Positions 5,169 to 12,719 of a stretch of DNA of 26,851 nt are shown here, in pieces. Every line of letters begins with the position of its first letter. The first letter of the stretch is position 1. Below the pieces are notes generated by a model. The model was not told the DNA's origin and did not search any database. It saw only the letters and a list, made by a program, of their open reading frames with translations. This stretch comes from a virus. Location: positions 1 to 26,851 of the IMG/VR virus record IMGVR_UViG_3300043395_000829; one strand, written 5' to 3'. The translations under genes were made by a program, and so were the position numbers.

Positions 5169-5176
5169 GCAGTCAG

Positions 5177-5257
5177 GCTCCGGTGGTGAAATGGTAGACA
5201 CGACAGACTTAAAATCTGTTACCGCAAGGTGTACGGGTTCGAGTCCCGTCTGGAGCA
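5177..5257 (+). tRNA. tRNA-Leu (anticodon UAA)
   Basis: The acceptor stem GCTCCGG/CTGGAGC has one G-U. The D-arm contains TGGTGAAATGGTAGACA and the anticodon arm is ACAGA-CTTAAAA-TCTGT with anticodon TAA. The long variable arm (ACC-GCAA-GGT) is typical of leucine tRNAs, the T-arm is ACGGG-TTCGAGT-CCCGT and the discriminator is A. CCA is not encoded. It reads UUA, a codon common in the AT-rich genes here. The 3' end is only a base from the ribosome binding site of thyX, so tRNA processing would set the 5' end of the thyX mRNA. Confidence 0.97.
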
Positions 5258-5268
5258 TAGGAGAAAAA

Positions 5269-5919
5269 ATGGCAGCAACACTTAAGTACATTCAACCTGA
5301 CGCAGAAGAGTTTATGATTCACCTTGCACGTGTCTCATCAGAAAACCAAGACAATCCTGAGTACGTGCGTTTACTTAACTACTGTATGAAAGAAGGCCAC
5401 TGGTCTGTATTTGAGATGGTTGATGTAGTTATGGAAATCTACACATCAAGAGCTGTTTCAGCACAGATATTGCGCCATAGGAGCTTCCATTTCCAAGAGT
5501 TTAGCCAACGATACGCTAATCCTTCTAAGATTGAATTAGATCTGCCTGTAATGCGCCGTAAAGGGGCCACAAATAGGCAAGGTAGCGTGATGTTTGATGA
5601 TCAGGAAACGCAATTTGAAATGGATAATAAAGCTCTGGCGCCAGTGCTTTATTCCATTCGCGCATACGATGATCTTGTCAAGTCTGGTGTAGCACTTGAG
5701 TCAGCTAGGATGATTTTGCCATTGTGCGTTGGTACACGCCTATATATGAAAGGTACCGTGCGTGATTGGCTACATTATTGTCGAGTGCGAATGGATAGCC
5801 ATACGCAGCAAGAACATCGCTTAATTGCAATTGATTGCTGGAATGTACTGAAAGAAGTGTTACCATGCACTACAACTGCGTTTGAAAAATATTATTTGAA
5901 GACAGAACAAGGAGAATAG
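5269..5919 (+). CDS. thyX: Flavin-dependent thymidylate synthase ThyX, 216 residues
   Basis: ThyX makes dTMP from dUMP using methylene-tetrahydrofolate, FAD and NADPH. The signature is RHRSFHFQEFSQRY (69-82), a variant of the family motif RHRxxSxNxxSxRY, with His where the first Ser usually is. The later helix ESARMILPL (144-152) and RVRMDSHTQQEHR (172-184) match the substrate-binding C-terminal part. Length is normal. The start ATG 5269 is chosen because AGGAG is five bases upstream; the frame extends further into the tRNA but that cannot be coding. It opens a pyrimidine-nucleotide operon with dut downstream and should supply dTTP for phage replication. Confidence 0.95.
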   Translation: MAATLKYIQPDAEEFMIHLARVSSENQDNPEYVRLLNYCMKEGHWSVFEMVDVVMEIYTSRAVSAQILRHRSFHFQEFSQRYANPSKIELDLPVMRRKGATNRQGSVMFDDQETQFEMDNKALAPVLYSIRAYDDLVKSGVALESARMILPLCVGTRLYMKGTVRDWLHYCRVRMDSHTQQEHRLIAIDCWNVLKEVLPCTTTAFEKYYLKTEQGE

Positions 5920-5921
5920 TC

Positions 5922-6173
5922 ATGTATATGTTGCGAATTGGCCGCGATAGCGATGTTTCCGTTGAGTTAACGCCATCAAAAGGCTACATTATTACAAATA
6001 AGGACGGTAGTTCAACGCAATGTGAGAACATTGGGGCAGTTACATACCTTACGAATGCAATGCGATCAGGTGTTAAGATTCCAAACAAGTGGTTTATTGA
6101 TTTCCAAAGTCATGTAATTGGTGAATTAGTAGAGAAAATTGAGGAAGTAACCACCAAAAATGTTGCAAGTTGA
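5922..6173 (+). CDS. Hypothetical protein, 83 residues
   Basis: ATG with AAGGAGAA upstream, two bases after the thyX stop. The protein looks like a small alpha/beta fold: strands in MYMLRIGRDSDVSVELTPSK and YIITNKDGSSTQCENIG, then helices in AVTYLTNAMRSG and VIGELVEKIEEVTT. No family is recognised. Its place between thyX and dut suggests a role connected to nucleotide metabolism or replication, but that is only context. It overlaps dut by 14 bases. Confidence 0.68.
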   Translation: MYMLRIGRDSDVSVELTPSKGYIITNKDGSSTQCENIGAVTYLTNAMRSGVKIPNKWFIDFQSHVIGELVEKIEEVTTKNVAS

Positions 6174-6627
6174 GTTTATTTGGAACGGCAAAAAAGATGA
6201 AGGTGTTTTACCAATACGTAAAACAGATTTATCGAGTGGATTAGATCTAAAAGCTTACATTGATAAACGTGTTGTAATAAAGCCCGGTACACGGGCGCTT
6301 ATTGATACAGGGTGGTCTGTAAATATTCCTAAAGGATATGAAGCACAAGTCAGATCGCGCTCAGGAATGGCATATAAGTACGGCATCTTTGTATTAAACT
6401 CACCCGGCACAATTGATAGAGACTACACCGGAAACATCAAAGTGTTATTGCAAAATGCTTCACAGGAAGAGTTTATTGTGCTGAATGGTATGGCAATTGC
6501 TCAACTAGTAATTGCTCCTGTAGCCATAGTAGAACCTATTGATGTACGTACAGGGGTATTGTTTGACGCAGATGTAACCTCTTCATCTAGGGGCAGTGGT
6601 GGATTTGGAAGTACTGGTGATTATTAG
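6160..6627 (+). CDS. dut: dUTPase (trimeric type), 155 residues
   Basis: It hydrolyses dUTP to dUMP and pyrophosphate, keeping uracil out of DNA and feeding ThyX. All five family motifs are present: SSGLDLKA (25-32, usually SAGYDL), RSRSGM (65-70), GTIDRDYTGNIKV (83-95, with the catalytic Asp in the first part), GMAIAQLVI (110-118) and SRGSGGFGSTG (143-153), the flexible C-terminal lid. Length is normal for the homotrimeric enzyme. The start lies inside the end of the previous gene, with GAGGAAG twelve bases upstream. Confidence 0.95.
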   Translation: MLQVEFIWNGKKDEGVLPIRKTDLSSGLDLKAYIDKRVVIKPGTRALIDTGWSVNIPKGYEAQVRSRSGMAYKYGIFVLNSPGTIDRDYTGNIKVLLQNASQEEFIVLNGMAIAQLVIAPVAIVEPIDVRTGVLFDADVTSSSRGSGGFGSTGDY

Positions 6628-6902
6628 TGATTGATAATAGGCACTACGGTAAACATCGTATTCAAGCAATTGAAGTTGCGTGGGAATGGGATTTAACACC
6701 TGAAGAGTTTTCTTGCATTAAGTATATTGAGCGAGCAGGTGATAAACCGGGCAACACTTATAATAATGACATCTTAAAAGCTATCTGGTTTTTAGGCGCA
6801 GCATTATTTAAGGATAGGTATAAAGCCCAGAAATTACAAGAGTTTGCTTCTGGGCTTCTAACTAGTGAACTAACTCCGTTGGAAATTGACGCAAGTCATT
6901 AG
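6627..6902 (+). CDS. DUF3310-like protein, 91 residues
   Basis: The N-terminal HYGKHRIQAIEVAWEWDL, then FSCIKYIERAGDKPGN and LKAIWFLGAAL fit the DUF3310 pattern (HY....IEV....L......N.IKYI.RAG.K......DL.KA..YL), a short all-helical family common in phages and sometimes fused to nucleotide kinases. Its biochemical role is unknown to me. The start is GTG overlapping the dut stop (TAGTG), so it is translationally coupled to dut. The stop overlaps the stop of the minus-strand gene at 6899-7045, making the pair convergent. Confidence 0.75.
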   Translation: MIDNRHYGKHRIQAIEVAWEWDLTPEEFSCIKYIERAGDKPGNTYNNDILKAIWFLGAALFKDRYKAQKLQEFASGLLTSELTPLEIDASH

Positions 6903-7045
6903 CACTTGCAGGGTTCTGACTTACAATATGGGCAAGCCTTTTTCGTCTTTGGCGGAACGGACTTGCCCTTCTTCATGCCCTTAGACATCCCCTGCTTCAT
7001 CTTAGACTTGCCCTTCATCATCCCTTGAATCATTTGACGTAACAT
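6899..7045 (-). CDS. Met/Lys-rich peptide with C-terminal Cys cluster, 48 residues
   Basis: I chose ATG at complement 7043-7045 because GGAGGT lies six bases upstream; a longer frame to 7090 has no such site. The peptide is made of repeats of M, K, G and S (MIQGMMKGKSKMKQGMSKG) and ends in CPYCKSEPCKC. Four cysteines in eleven residues could bind zinc or another metal. It is an isolated minus-strand gene between two plus-strand genes. A nucleic-acid or ribosome-binding role would suit the charge, but no family is recognised. The stop overlaps that of the preceding plus-strand gene. Confidence 0.65.
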   Translation of the reverse strand: MLRQMIQGMMKGKSKMKQGMSKGMKKGKSVPPKTKKACPYCKSEPCKC

Positions 7046-7090
7046 AACGCACCTCCACCGCAAGTATACAACTGCATATCCATAACGCAT

Positions 7091-7105
7091 TACCTACGGT
7101 ATAAT
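7091..7105 (+). promoter_or_regulatory. Promoter motif TACCTACGGTATAAT, copy 2
   Basis: Identical over 15 bases to the motif before tRNA-Leu. TATAAT (7100-7105) would start transcription near 7112, giving ssb a leader of about a dozen bases that includes GGAG. The motif lies in the divergent gap between ssb and the minus-strand Cys-cluster peptide. No clear -35 box. Confidence 0.65.
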
Positions 7106-7123
7106 ACGTATGGAGAAAACAAT

Positions 7124-7519
7124 ATGTTGAATCATGTTACATTAATTGGTCGTCTTGTTGCAGATCCTGAGCATAAACAATCTAGTAACGGTAAAGGTCT
7201 GTGCAATATCCGCATTGCTGTAGATCGCAAAGGACGAGAGAAAGAAACCGACTTTTTTAGCTGTACAGCATTTGGACAGACTGCTGATGCATTAAGTACA
7301 TACGCACAAAAGGGTCGCCTTATTGCAATAACTGGAAAGATCCAGATTGATAACTATACGGATAAAGACGGCGTTAAGCGTCAAGGATTAAAGGTATTGA
7401 TTGACCAGTGGACATTGCTTGACTCACGTAAAGAGCAAGACGGACAAACAGCTCCACCAAACCCACGTCCTGCTGGAGTTATTGCGACAGATGATATTGA
7501 TGATCCGTTTGCTGATTAA
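7124..7519 (+). CDS. ssb: Single-stranded DNA-binding protein, 131 residues
   Basis: The N-terminal OB fold is evident from MLNHVTLIGRLVADPE, the strand NIRIAVDR (28-35), DFFSCTAFGQTADAL (43-57), KGRLIAITGKI (63-73) and KVLIDQWTLL (90-99). A short Pro-rich linker is followed by an acidic tail, DDIDDPFAD (123-131). This is a variant of the bacterial DDxIPF tip that recruits replication and repair proteins; here two residues follow the Phe. It coats single-stranded DNA during phage replication. It is driven by its own promoter. The stop overlaps that of the minus-strand LuxR-type gene. Confidence 0.94.
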   Translation: MLNHVTLIGRLVADPEHKQSSNGKGLCNIRIAVDRKGREKETDFFSCTAFGQTADALSTYAQKGRLIAITGKIQIDNYTDKDGVKRQGLKVLIDQWTLLDSRKEQDGQTAPPNPRPAGVIATDDIDDPFAD

Positions 7520-7722
7520 TCTAAAAGATTATTTTGCAGCGCAACGTTATACGCATCTAATCGTGCTTTAGGTCCGCTAACACCTAGCTTCCAATAGATG
7601 TTTTCTAAGTAAGCATGTATGGTTCGCGGACTTAACGATAGCTTATTAGCTATTTGCTTAGAGGTCATCTTATTGCCGATTGCAATAATGACCTCTTTTT
7701 CTCTTGGTGTCAGTTTATGCAT
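7516..7722 (-). CDS. LuxR/GerE-type HTH domain protein, 68 residues
   Basis: The whole protein is one DNA-binding domain: LTPREKEVIIAIGNKMTSKQ (4-23), then IANKLSLSPRTIHAYLENIY (24-43) with the recognition helix in SPRTIHAYLENIY, and KLGV. There is no receiver or autoinducer domain, so it is not controlled by phosphorylation or a ligand in the usual way. It probably binds DNA as a dimer and regulates phage or host transcription. It lies on the minus strand, convergent with ssb and divergent from 7793. The gap upstream (7723-7792) holds an inverted repeat that could be its own operator. Confidence 0.92.
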   Translation of the reverse strand: MHKLTPREKEVIIAIGNKMTSKQIANKLSLSPRTIHAYLENIYWKLGVSGPKARLDAYNVALQNNLLD

Positions 7723-7724
7723 AT

Positions 7725-7747
7725 TACATTGTACTGTAAGTAATGTA
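7725..7747. promoter_or_regulatory. Candidate operator between LuxR-type gene and 7793 gene
   Basis: TACATT (7725-7730) and AATGTA (7742-7747) form an inverted repeat with 11 bases between, overlapped by ATTAC/GTAAT (7723-7727 and 7740-7744). It sits just upstream of the start of the LuxR-type gene in a divergent gap, where an autoregulatory site would be expected. TACGGTGTAT (7746-7755) is a degenerate form of the promoter motif seen at 5154 and 7091. Confidence 0.4.
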
Positions 7748-7792
7748 CGGTGTATCTATCTATAGTATGATGCTATTACACTAAGTAAGGTA

Positions 7793-8053
7793 ATGGTGTC
7801 TACTATGGGAGTTATTAAGAAGTATCAAAATCCTAAAGGTGGTTTAAATGCTGCAGGACGTGCGCATTTTAATCGCACAACAGGATCTAATTTAAAACCT
7901 CCTGCCCCAAACCCTAAAACAGCAAAAGATGCATCTAGACGAAAATCATTCTGTGCAAGAATGGAAGGTATGAAAAAATCTAGAACATCTGCTAAAACAG
8001 CTAATGATCCAAATAGTAGAATAAATAAATCGTTACGTGCTTGGAATTGTTAG
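7793..8053 (+). CDS. DUF6321-like small basic protein, 86 residues
   Basis: The pattern NPKGGLNAAGRAHFNRTTGS followed by NLKPP near the start, then RRKSFCARMEGMK and TANDPNSRINKSLRAWNC at the end, matches a small phage protein family that I recall as DUF6321; the number is from memory. The conserved Cys residues and basic charge suggest a nucleic-acid-binding or structural role, but the function is unknown. The start is uncertain: ATG 7793 is only two bases from AAGG, GTG 7796 has five bases, and ATG 7805 gives MGVIKKYQNP. The family is widespread in aquatic phages. Confidence 0.78.
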   Translation: MVSTMGVIKKYQNPKGGLNAAGRAHFNRTTGSNLKPPAPNPKTAKDASRRKSFCARMEGMKKSRTSAKTANDPNSRINKSLRAWNC

Positions 8054-8065
8054 CGGAGGTGTGTT

Positions 8066-8359
8066 ATGCAAAAAGGTAAGAGCGGTAAACTTTCTGATCC
8101 AACAACTGGAGCATCGGCCATTGGTTTAAAGACTGGTGACAAAGTTCCATATGCCGAAATGGGTTATGCGGTGCCAAAAGCTAAACCCCAGTATAAGACA
8201 CCTTCAAAGCCATCCTCGGCTGAGCCGACAACTGGCGCAAGTGCAATTGGATTGAAAACTGGAGATCGTGTTCCGCGTGAACTTATGTCTGGTCGTAAGT
8301 CAATGATGAATTCTAAGCCAGCGTCTATGAGTAAAATGCTGGGCATTAAGAAAAAGTAA
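8066..8359 (+). CDS. Protein with duplicated 17-residue repeat and MLGIKKK tail, 97 residues
   Basis: ATG with GGAGG six bases upstream. The block PTTGASAIGLKTGDKVP (12-28) recurs as PTTGASAIGLKTGDRVP (54-70), separated by a Lys/Pro-rich spacer. The rest is low in complexity and basic. The C-terminus SMSKMLGIKKK matches the tails of the 2591 and 3389 proteins and of the predicted scaffold. Two identical short modules on a flexible chain suggest a bivalent peptide that binds two copies of the same partner. No family is recognised. It overlaps the next gene by TAATG. Confidence 0.75.
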   Translation: MQKGKSGKLSDPTTGASAIGLKTGDKVPYAEMGYAVPKAKPQYKTPSKPSSAEPTTGASAIGLKTGDRVPRELMSGRKSMMNSKPASMSKMLGIKKK

Positions 8360-8520
8360 TGCCAAGCAAAGCCCATCCCGGATTTAAAGCAGTGCAAAGT
8401 AGTATTGCAAAGAAACAAGGCATCAGTAGCAAAGCTGCTGGTGCCATATTGGCTTCTGCTACACGTAAAGCATCGGCCAAAGCAAAAAAAGCTAACCCAA
8501 GGCTTTTACGAGTAAAGTAA
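8359..8520 (+). CDS. Small conserved-type phage protein, 53 residues
   Basis: ATG at 8359 overlaps the preceding stop (TAATG); the frame ends with TAA at 8518-8520. The sequence begins PSKAHPGFKAVQSSIAKKQG and ends KKANPRLLRVK, with an Ala-rich middle (SKAAGAILASATRKASAKA). I recall very similar short proteins (HPGFKAVQ, then AGAILA, then NPRLKRV) in many aquatic phages; their function is unknown to me. Strongly basic, with an HTH-like helix pair possible. Its length falls below common gene-calling limits, so it is easily missed. Confidence 0.78.
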   Translation: MPSKAHPGFKAVQSSIAKKQGISSKAAGAILASATRKASAKAKKANPRLLRVK

Positions 8521-8534
8521 CAGTGGAGTAAGTC

Positions 8535-11500
8535 ATGGCATCTTTTCGTTCTTTATTATTAGGCAATCCAGCAGAAACTGATAAGGAAAAAGTAGACAAG
8601 GCTATGGTAGGGCAAGGTGCCCCTGCACCAGCCGCTGCAGCACGACCTATACCTCCTGCTCTACCAGTAAATACAGAAATAAAGGGTGATCTTAATGTAT
8701 CTCCCGGTGGTGTTCCACGACTAGTTAAAGCGCGAATTGATAGTGTACTTGCAAAAAATCCTGATGACGAAAAAGAACTGCGTCGTTTAATTGCGTCTGG
8801 AGCACCTAAAGAAGAAGTTAATAAGATTGCAATGCCTATATTTCAAAGACTTGGCATTGCAAAGTTTGCTACAACATCTGTAGATCCATTTGAATTCTTA
8901 AAAGCGTCAACGCCAACTATGCCGGGACCACGTGCTGCGCAATTAAGTGATATTGAAGAACGTAAGGGCCAACAACAAATAGGGCAAGTTGATACTGAAG
9001 ATTTAGTTACCCGTGGTTTATACGCAACAGGAGAAACAGTATCGCCTAATGTATATACGCCAGTACAAAAAGTAAGGACTGGTGGTAAAGCAGATGGAAA
9101 TAAACGTACTGCTGTTAGTGGCACATCATCATTCTCAGGTTCAATGGATATCGATGCATTCATTGAACGTGCTACACCAGAGATTACTAGTATTGCAGAA
9201 CGTACTGGTCGTCCTGTAGACGTAGTCATTTCTGATATTAAAACTAAGATTGCCGGAACACGTGAAGCAGTAGGTCAAGCTTCTGCTGCATACGACAAAT
9301 TACTAGAACAAGTAATAAATGCAAAAGCTAGTGGTGACACAAGAGGAAAAGTTGATGTTGTAGATTCCGGTAATGTTGGTGGTGCAAAATCCATGGAAAC
9401 GACAATGGATTTTTCACGTATGCCACAGGGTAATTCTGCAATATTAGGAATTATTTCTAGATCTATTGGAAATCAATCAGCAGGATCATTTTTACGAACA
9501 TATTTAAACAAGCCATCTATTGACCGAATGAATGTCATTACAAGGACAGCTGCCGATCTTGGTGGTGGAACAAAAAATACTCAAGTGTCAGCAGATGCAG
9601 CTCGCTATATTGAAGGAGTGGCACAAGTTTATAGCAGTGCAAGTGGAGCTACTCGTACAGCTATTGCTGATGGATTTGGCAACTTAGTAACCTTAAATGG
9701 CCTATTGTCAGATCCTGCAAATGGTGTGCCTAAAAATATTCAAGAAGAATACATGACTAAGGCGCAGGAATTATTTGACAGCACCTTGCGTCAAGCTGGT
9801 GAATTTGGTGCTGGAAAACGTCTGACATCTAAACTTATTGGGCAGGACACATTAGCCAACCTTATGCGTAAGGGTTTAATTGGTTGGTTGCAAAACGGAA
9901 ATACGTATGAAGAATATCAAAATTTAAAGGTTGCAAACAAAGATTTAGAAGACTGGGCTGAAGAAGGTCGTGTTACCGTACAAGATGTAACACGTAAATT
10001 TAAAGAAGAAGTTATAGGTGCAGCGCGAGCTATTGTACTCAAACGCATCGGTGATGATTTTGATAAAAAATACGCTGGTACTGCCGTCGGTGGTAAACAA
10101 CAGGCTGTACTTGGGTTAGTTGAGGCACTGTTTAAAGCAAAATCGCCATTTATGTCTGCGTTAGAAGACAACGTAGGAGATTTAGCAGAAAAGGGTTTGT
10201 TGTCTCAAACATTTGGGTCTGGAAACAAGAGTGCTGTCCAGTTAATGGAAGCAATGAAAACAGGAACGCAAGTAGGTAAAGCCGGTGCTTTGGTTGACCC
10301 TGTTACCGGAAAATCTGTTTCTGGCCCAGCCGTATCTGCAGCTCAGCGACTTGATGTTGCTAATGCAGTCGAACAAATTACTAAACTTGATTGGTTTGGT
10401 AGTGGTACAGGACAAGATCCTAACTCTCCTGCAGCTCGTGCTTTTGAAGCTCGTGTAAAACAAGCAACTGCAGCATTATTACAAAACCCACCTGACTGGG
10501 GTGTGTTTGCTCGTAAGATTTCTCCATATGCAACGCCTGATCAGCTAAAGCTGATGCTTCCATTAAACGTTGCTAAAACTATAGCGCGTAATCCATATAG
10601 ACCAAGTGCCGTTGGTCCTGACGGAAAGCCAATTGAGAGAACTTATGACCGAGAAGGTATCTTGCAAGAAAACCTTGTAAGAAACCTTGCACGTCTTACA
10701 CGTTCTAAGGTTTCCTTTACAGAAGATGGCGACATCCAAATTAAATCAAAGGGAATGGAAGGTGAGTTCTTACTTGATGATGCCATTAACCAGTTAAAAA
10801 CACCTGCTGTTCAGGACTACGTTAGTAAGATATTTAAGCCATTAGCTGCTGCCGATCCAGCTATTGCTGCAGCAAATAAAAAATCTCCATATGACTTTAG
10901 GCAGCAATTATTAACAATTGCATCAAATCAAGCTGCTGGTTCTCCTAAATTCTGGACAGACCTTATGAGGTTAGCTCCAAAGGATTCGCAGTTGCTTACT
11001 ACGTTTAGGGAGATGCGTGGTGGCAACGTAACTACAAGTGCCACAGATGTAAGAGACGCTAATTTACCAGAACGTTTAAAACAAAGACGTGCTCTGCTTG
11101 ATGTGCAAGGCGCATTAATTAAAGAAGCAAAATTAACTGAAATGAACGTCGATGTTCCAGAAACCGTACTAAGTTTCATACGGGGATATCGAAAATTTGG
11201 CGTGTCGCCATATATGATTAATGCTGATGGAACTATTGGTAAAGATAGTCCAGCTCGTCCCGGAGCTGCACCTCCAGAAAAACGTTTGCCATCAGGACCA
11301 ATCAATTATGAAATTTATTCTCCTGAAGGATTGATGGAGAAAATTAATCAAGATCCACAAGCATGGGATAAGTTTGTAAAAGACGCAGCACGTTTGGCTG
11401 TGGCATATGAACGCCAAGAACTTACTGATGAATTGGCTGGTACATCTGTAAGAAGAGCTATTCAAGGCATGGGCGTACGTCAGGCTGCAAATGCTATTGA

Positions 11501-12719
11501 ATATGGCAAAGGTGACCCAGATGTTGACTACAAAGAATTAGTCGGCATATTGCGGTCAATACCTCAACAATCTAAAAGGTTAATTGGTGAGGGTATATCT
11601 ACAAAAGGAATTACTGGTGGATTAGTAGCTGGCATTGATGGCATTGTAACGGGATTACGTCAAGGTAAAGTATTGCCTAAACAATTATCCGGTGCATCTG
11701 GTGTTGCTCGTTCCCAAGTAATAGAGCAACCTGCATTATTTGATTTAGCGCATCAAGCAATTAGTGTTATGGCCGAGCGTTTAGGCCCCGGTAGCAAAGA
11801 TTTCCTATTTTGGAATCCAGACTTTAAAAAGAAATATGACGCAATTCAAAAACGTGATGTTTCTGGTGAAGTTAAAGCGGCATTGGAAGCAGAAGCTCTA
11901 AGCGACTTTTTAAAAGATCCAAATCGACAAAGAGGTATGTTATCTATTATTGCTAACTCGCCATCACAAGAAGAAGCAATACGAAAAACTCTTTCACTGC
12001 AACGAGCTGTGTCTGTAGCACTTGAAAAGAGTATTCCTAAACCTCCAGCAAAGAACCGTGGTAGGCAAAACCCAACTGCAGATCTTGCAATTAAAAATGT
12101 GGAACGCGCCGAAGAGAGAGGTGAGGAGCCTCCAAAGGGAGAAACAATTGGTAAAAAGGGACCAACTGGCAAAGGATATCAAGTCAATACTGGTCAAACA
12201 ACTGGAACAAATTATGTACCGCAACAGTTTATGGGAGAACTTAAGCCAGAAGAATGGATTACTAAAGTCAATTCTGACATTGATCGGTGGAACGCTAGTA
12301 CTCGAAAAGCAGATAAGGTTACTACAAAAGAAGCAAGTGACATTAAATTTGTTGCTGAGGAATTAGCGTCTGGTAGAACCATAGATCAATTAACACGTAG
12401 TCCTAGATTTGATGGAAACAGAGCTGATTTAGATACAGCTCTTGCGTTCTTGCGGTTTGAACCCGGCACTAAATTTGATCTTGCAAAGGTTAGTCCGTCA
12501 TCTATGATTGCCGGTGTATCACCAGCAATTCCAGCACCAAAAAGAACTAAGGGTGTTGTACTTGGCGATCAAGCTCAAAAGGCAAAGGGTAAGGGTTTAT
12601 TATCAAGATTTAAAAAGCCCGGAATGATGTTAATTCCGGCAGCAGCAGGTGTATTTGGTGATCGAGTTAGAAGTAATCTATCCCAACAAGTGAGAGATGG
12701 AAATGCAGCAAAAAAGTAA
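8535..12719 (+). CDS. Very large protein of unknown function, probably virion-associated, 1394 residues
   Basis: ATG with GGAG six bases upstream. It is the longest gene in the window. It is mostly helical, rich in Ala, Lys, Asp and Gln, with Pro-rich linkers near residues 28-45, 900-930 and 1165-1215 and a hydrophobic patch near the C-terminus (GMMLIPAAAGVF, about 1362-1374). I see no protease, lysozyme, transglycosylase or nucleotidyltransferase motif, and no tape-measure-like heptads throughout. Large helical proteins with little sequence signature are typical of proteins ejected from short-tailed phages, and this is my best guess. Its place before the terminase rather than after the portal is unusual for such a protein. 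Confidence 0.8.
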   Translation: MASFRSLLLGNPAETDKEKVDKAMVGQGAPAPAAAARPIPPALPVNTEIKGDLNVSPGGVPRLVKARIDSVLAKNPDDEKELRRLIASGAPKEEVNKIAMPIFQRLGIAKFATTSVDPFEFLKASTPTMPGPRAAQLSDIEERKGQQQIGQVDTEDLVTRGLYATGETVSPNVYTPVQKVRTGGKADGNKRTAVSGTSSFSGSMDIDAFIERATPEITSIAERTGRPVDVVISDIKTKIAGTREAVGQASAAYDKLLEQVINAKASGDTRGKVDVVDSGNVGGAKSMETTMDFSRMPQGNSAILGIISRSIGNQSAGSFLRTYLNKPSIDRMNVITRTAADLGGGTKNTQVSADAARYIEGVAQVYSSASGATRTAIADGFGNLVTLNGLLSDPANGVPKNIQEEYMTKAQELFDSTLRQAGEFGAGKRLTSKLIGQDTLANLMRKGLIGWLQNGNTYEEYQNLKVANKDLEDWAEEGRVTVQDVTRKFKEEVIGAARAIVLKRIGDDFDKKYAGTAVGGKQQAVLGLVEALFKAKSPFMSALEDNVGDLAEKGLLSQTFGSGNKSAVQLMEAMKTGTQVGKAGALVDPVTGKSVSGPAVSAAQRLDVANAVEQITKLDWFGSGTGQDPNSPAARAFEARVKQATAALLQNPPDWGVFARKISPYATPDQLKLMLPLNVAKTIARNPYRPSAVGPDGKPIERTYDREGILQENLVRNLARLTRSKVSFTEDGDIQIKSKGMEGEFLLDDAINQLKTPAVQDYVSKIFKPLAAADPAIAAANKKSPYDFRQQLLTIASNQAAGSPKFWTDLMRLAPKDSQLLTTFREMRGGNVTTSATDVRDANLPERLKQRRALLDVQGALIKEAKLTEMNVDVPETVLSFIRGYRKFGVSPYMINADGTIGKDSPARPGAAPPEKRLPSGPINYEIYSPEGLMEKINQDPQAWDKFVKDAARLAVAYERQELTDELAGTSVRRAIQGMGVRQAANAIEYGKGDPDVDYKELVGILRSIPQQSKRLIGEGISTKGITGGLVAGIDGIVTGLRQGKVLPKQLSGASGVARSQVIEQPALFDLAHQAISVMAERLGPGSKDFLFWNPDFKKKYDAIQKRDVSGEVKAALEAEALSDFLKDPNRQRGMLSIIANSPSQEEAIRKTLSLQRAVSVALEKSIPKPPAKNRGRQNPTADLAIKNVERAEERGEEPPKGETIGKKGPTGKGYQVNTGQTTGTNYVPQQFMGELKPEEWITKVNSDIDRWNASTRKADKVTTKEASDIKFVAEELASGRTIDQLTRSPRFDGNRADLDTALAFLRFEPGTKFDLAKVSPSSMIAGVSPAIPAPKRTKGVVLGDQAQKAKGKGLLSRFKKPGMMLIPAAAGVFGDRVRSNLSQQVRDGNAAKK

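Noticed and set aside
5177-5257. tRNA-Leu as a phage attachment site
   Set aside because: No integrase, excisionase or repeated tRNA end was seen in the window.
5131-5268. N-terminal extension of thyX into the tRNA gene
   Set aside because: The frame stays open through tRNA-Leu by chance. The tRNA is unambiguous and a good ribosome binding site precedes ATG 5269.
7046-7090. Longer N-terminus for the minus-strand Cys-cluster peptide
   Set aside because: The extension would place GGAGGT inside the coding region and has no site of its own.
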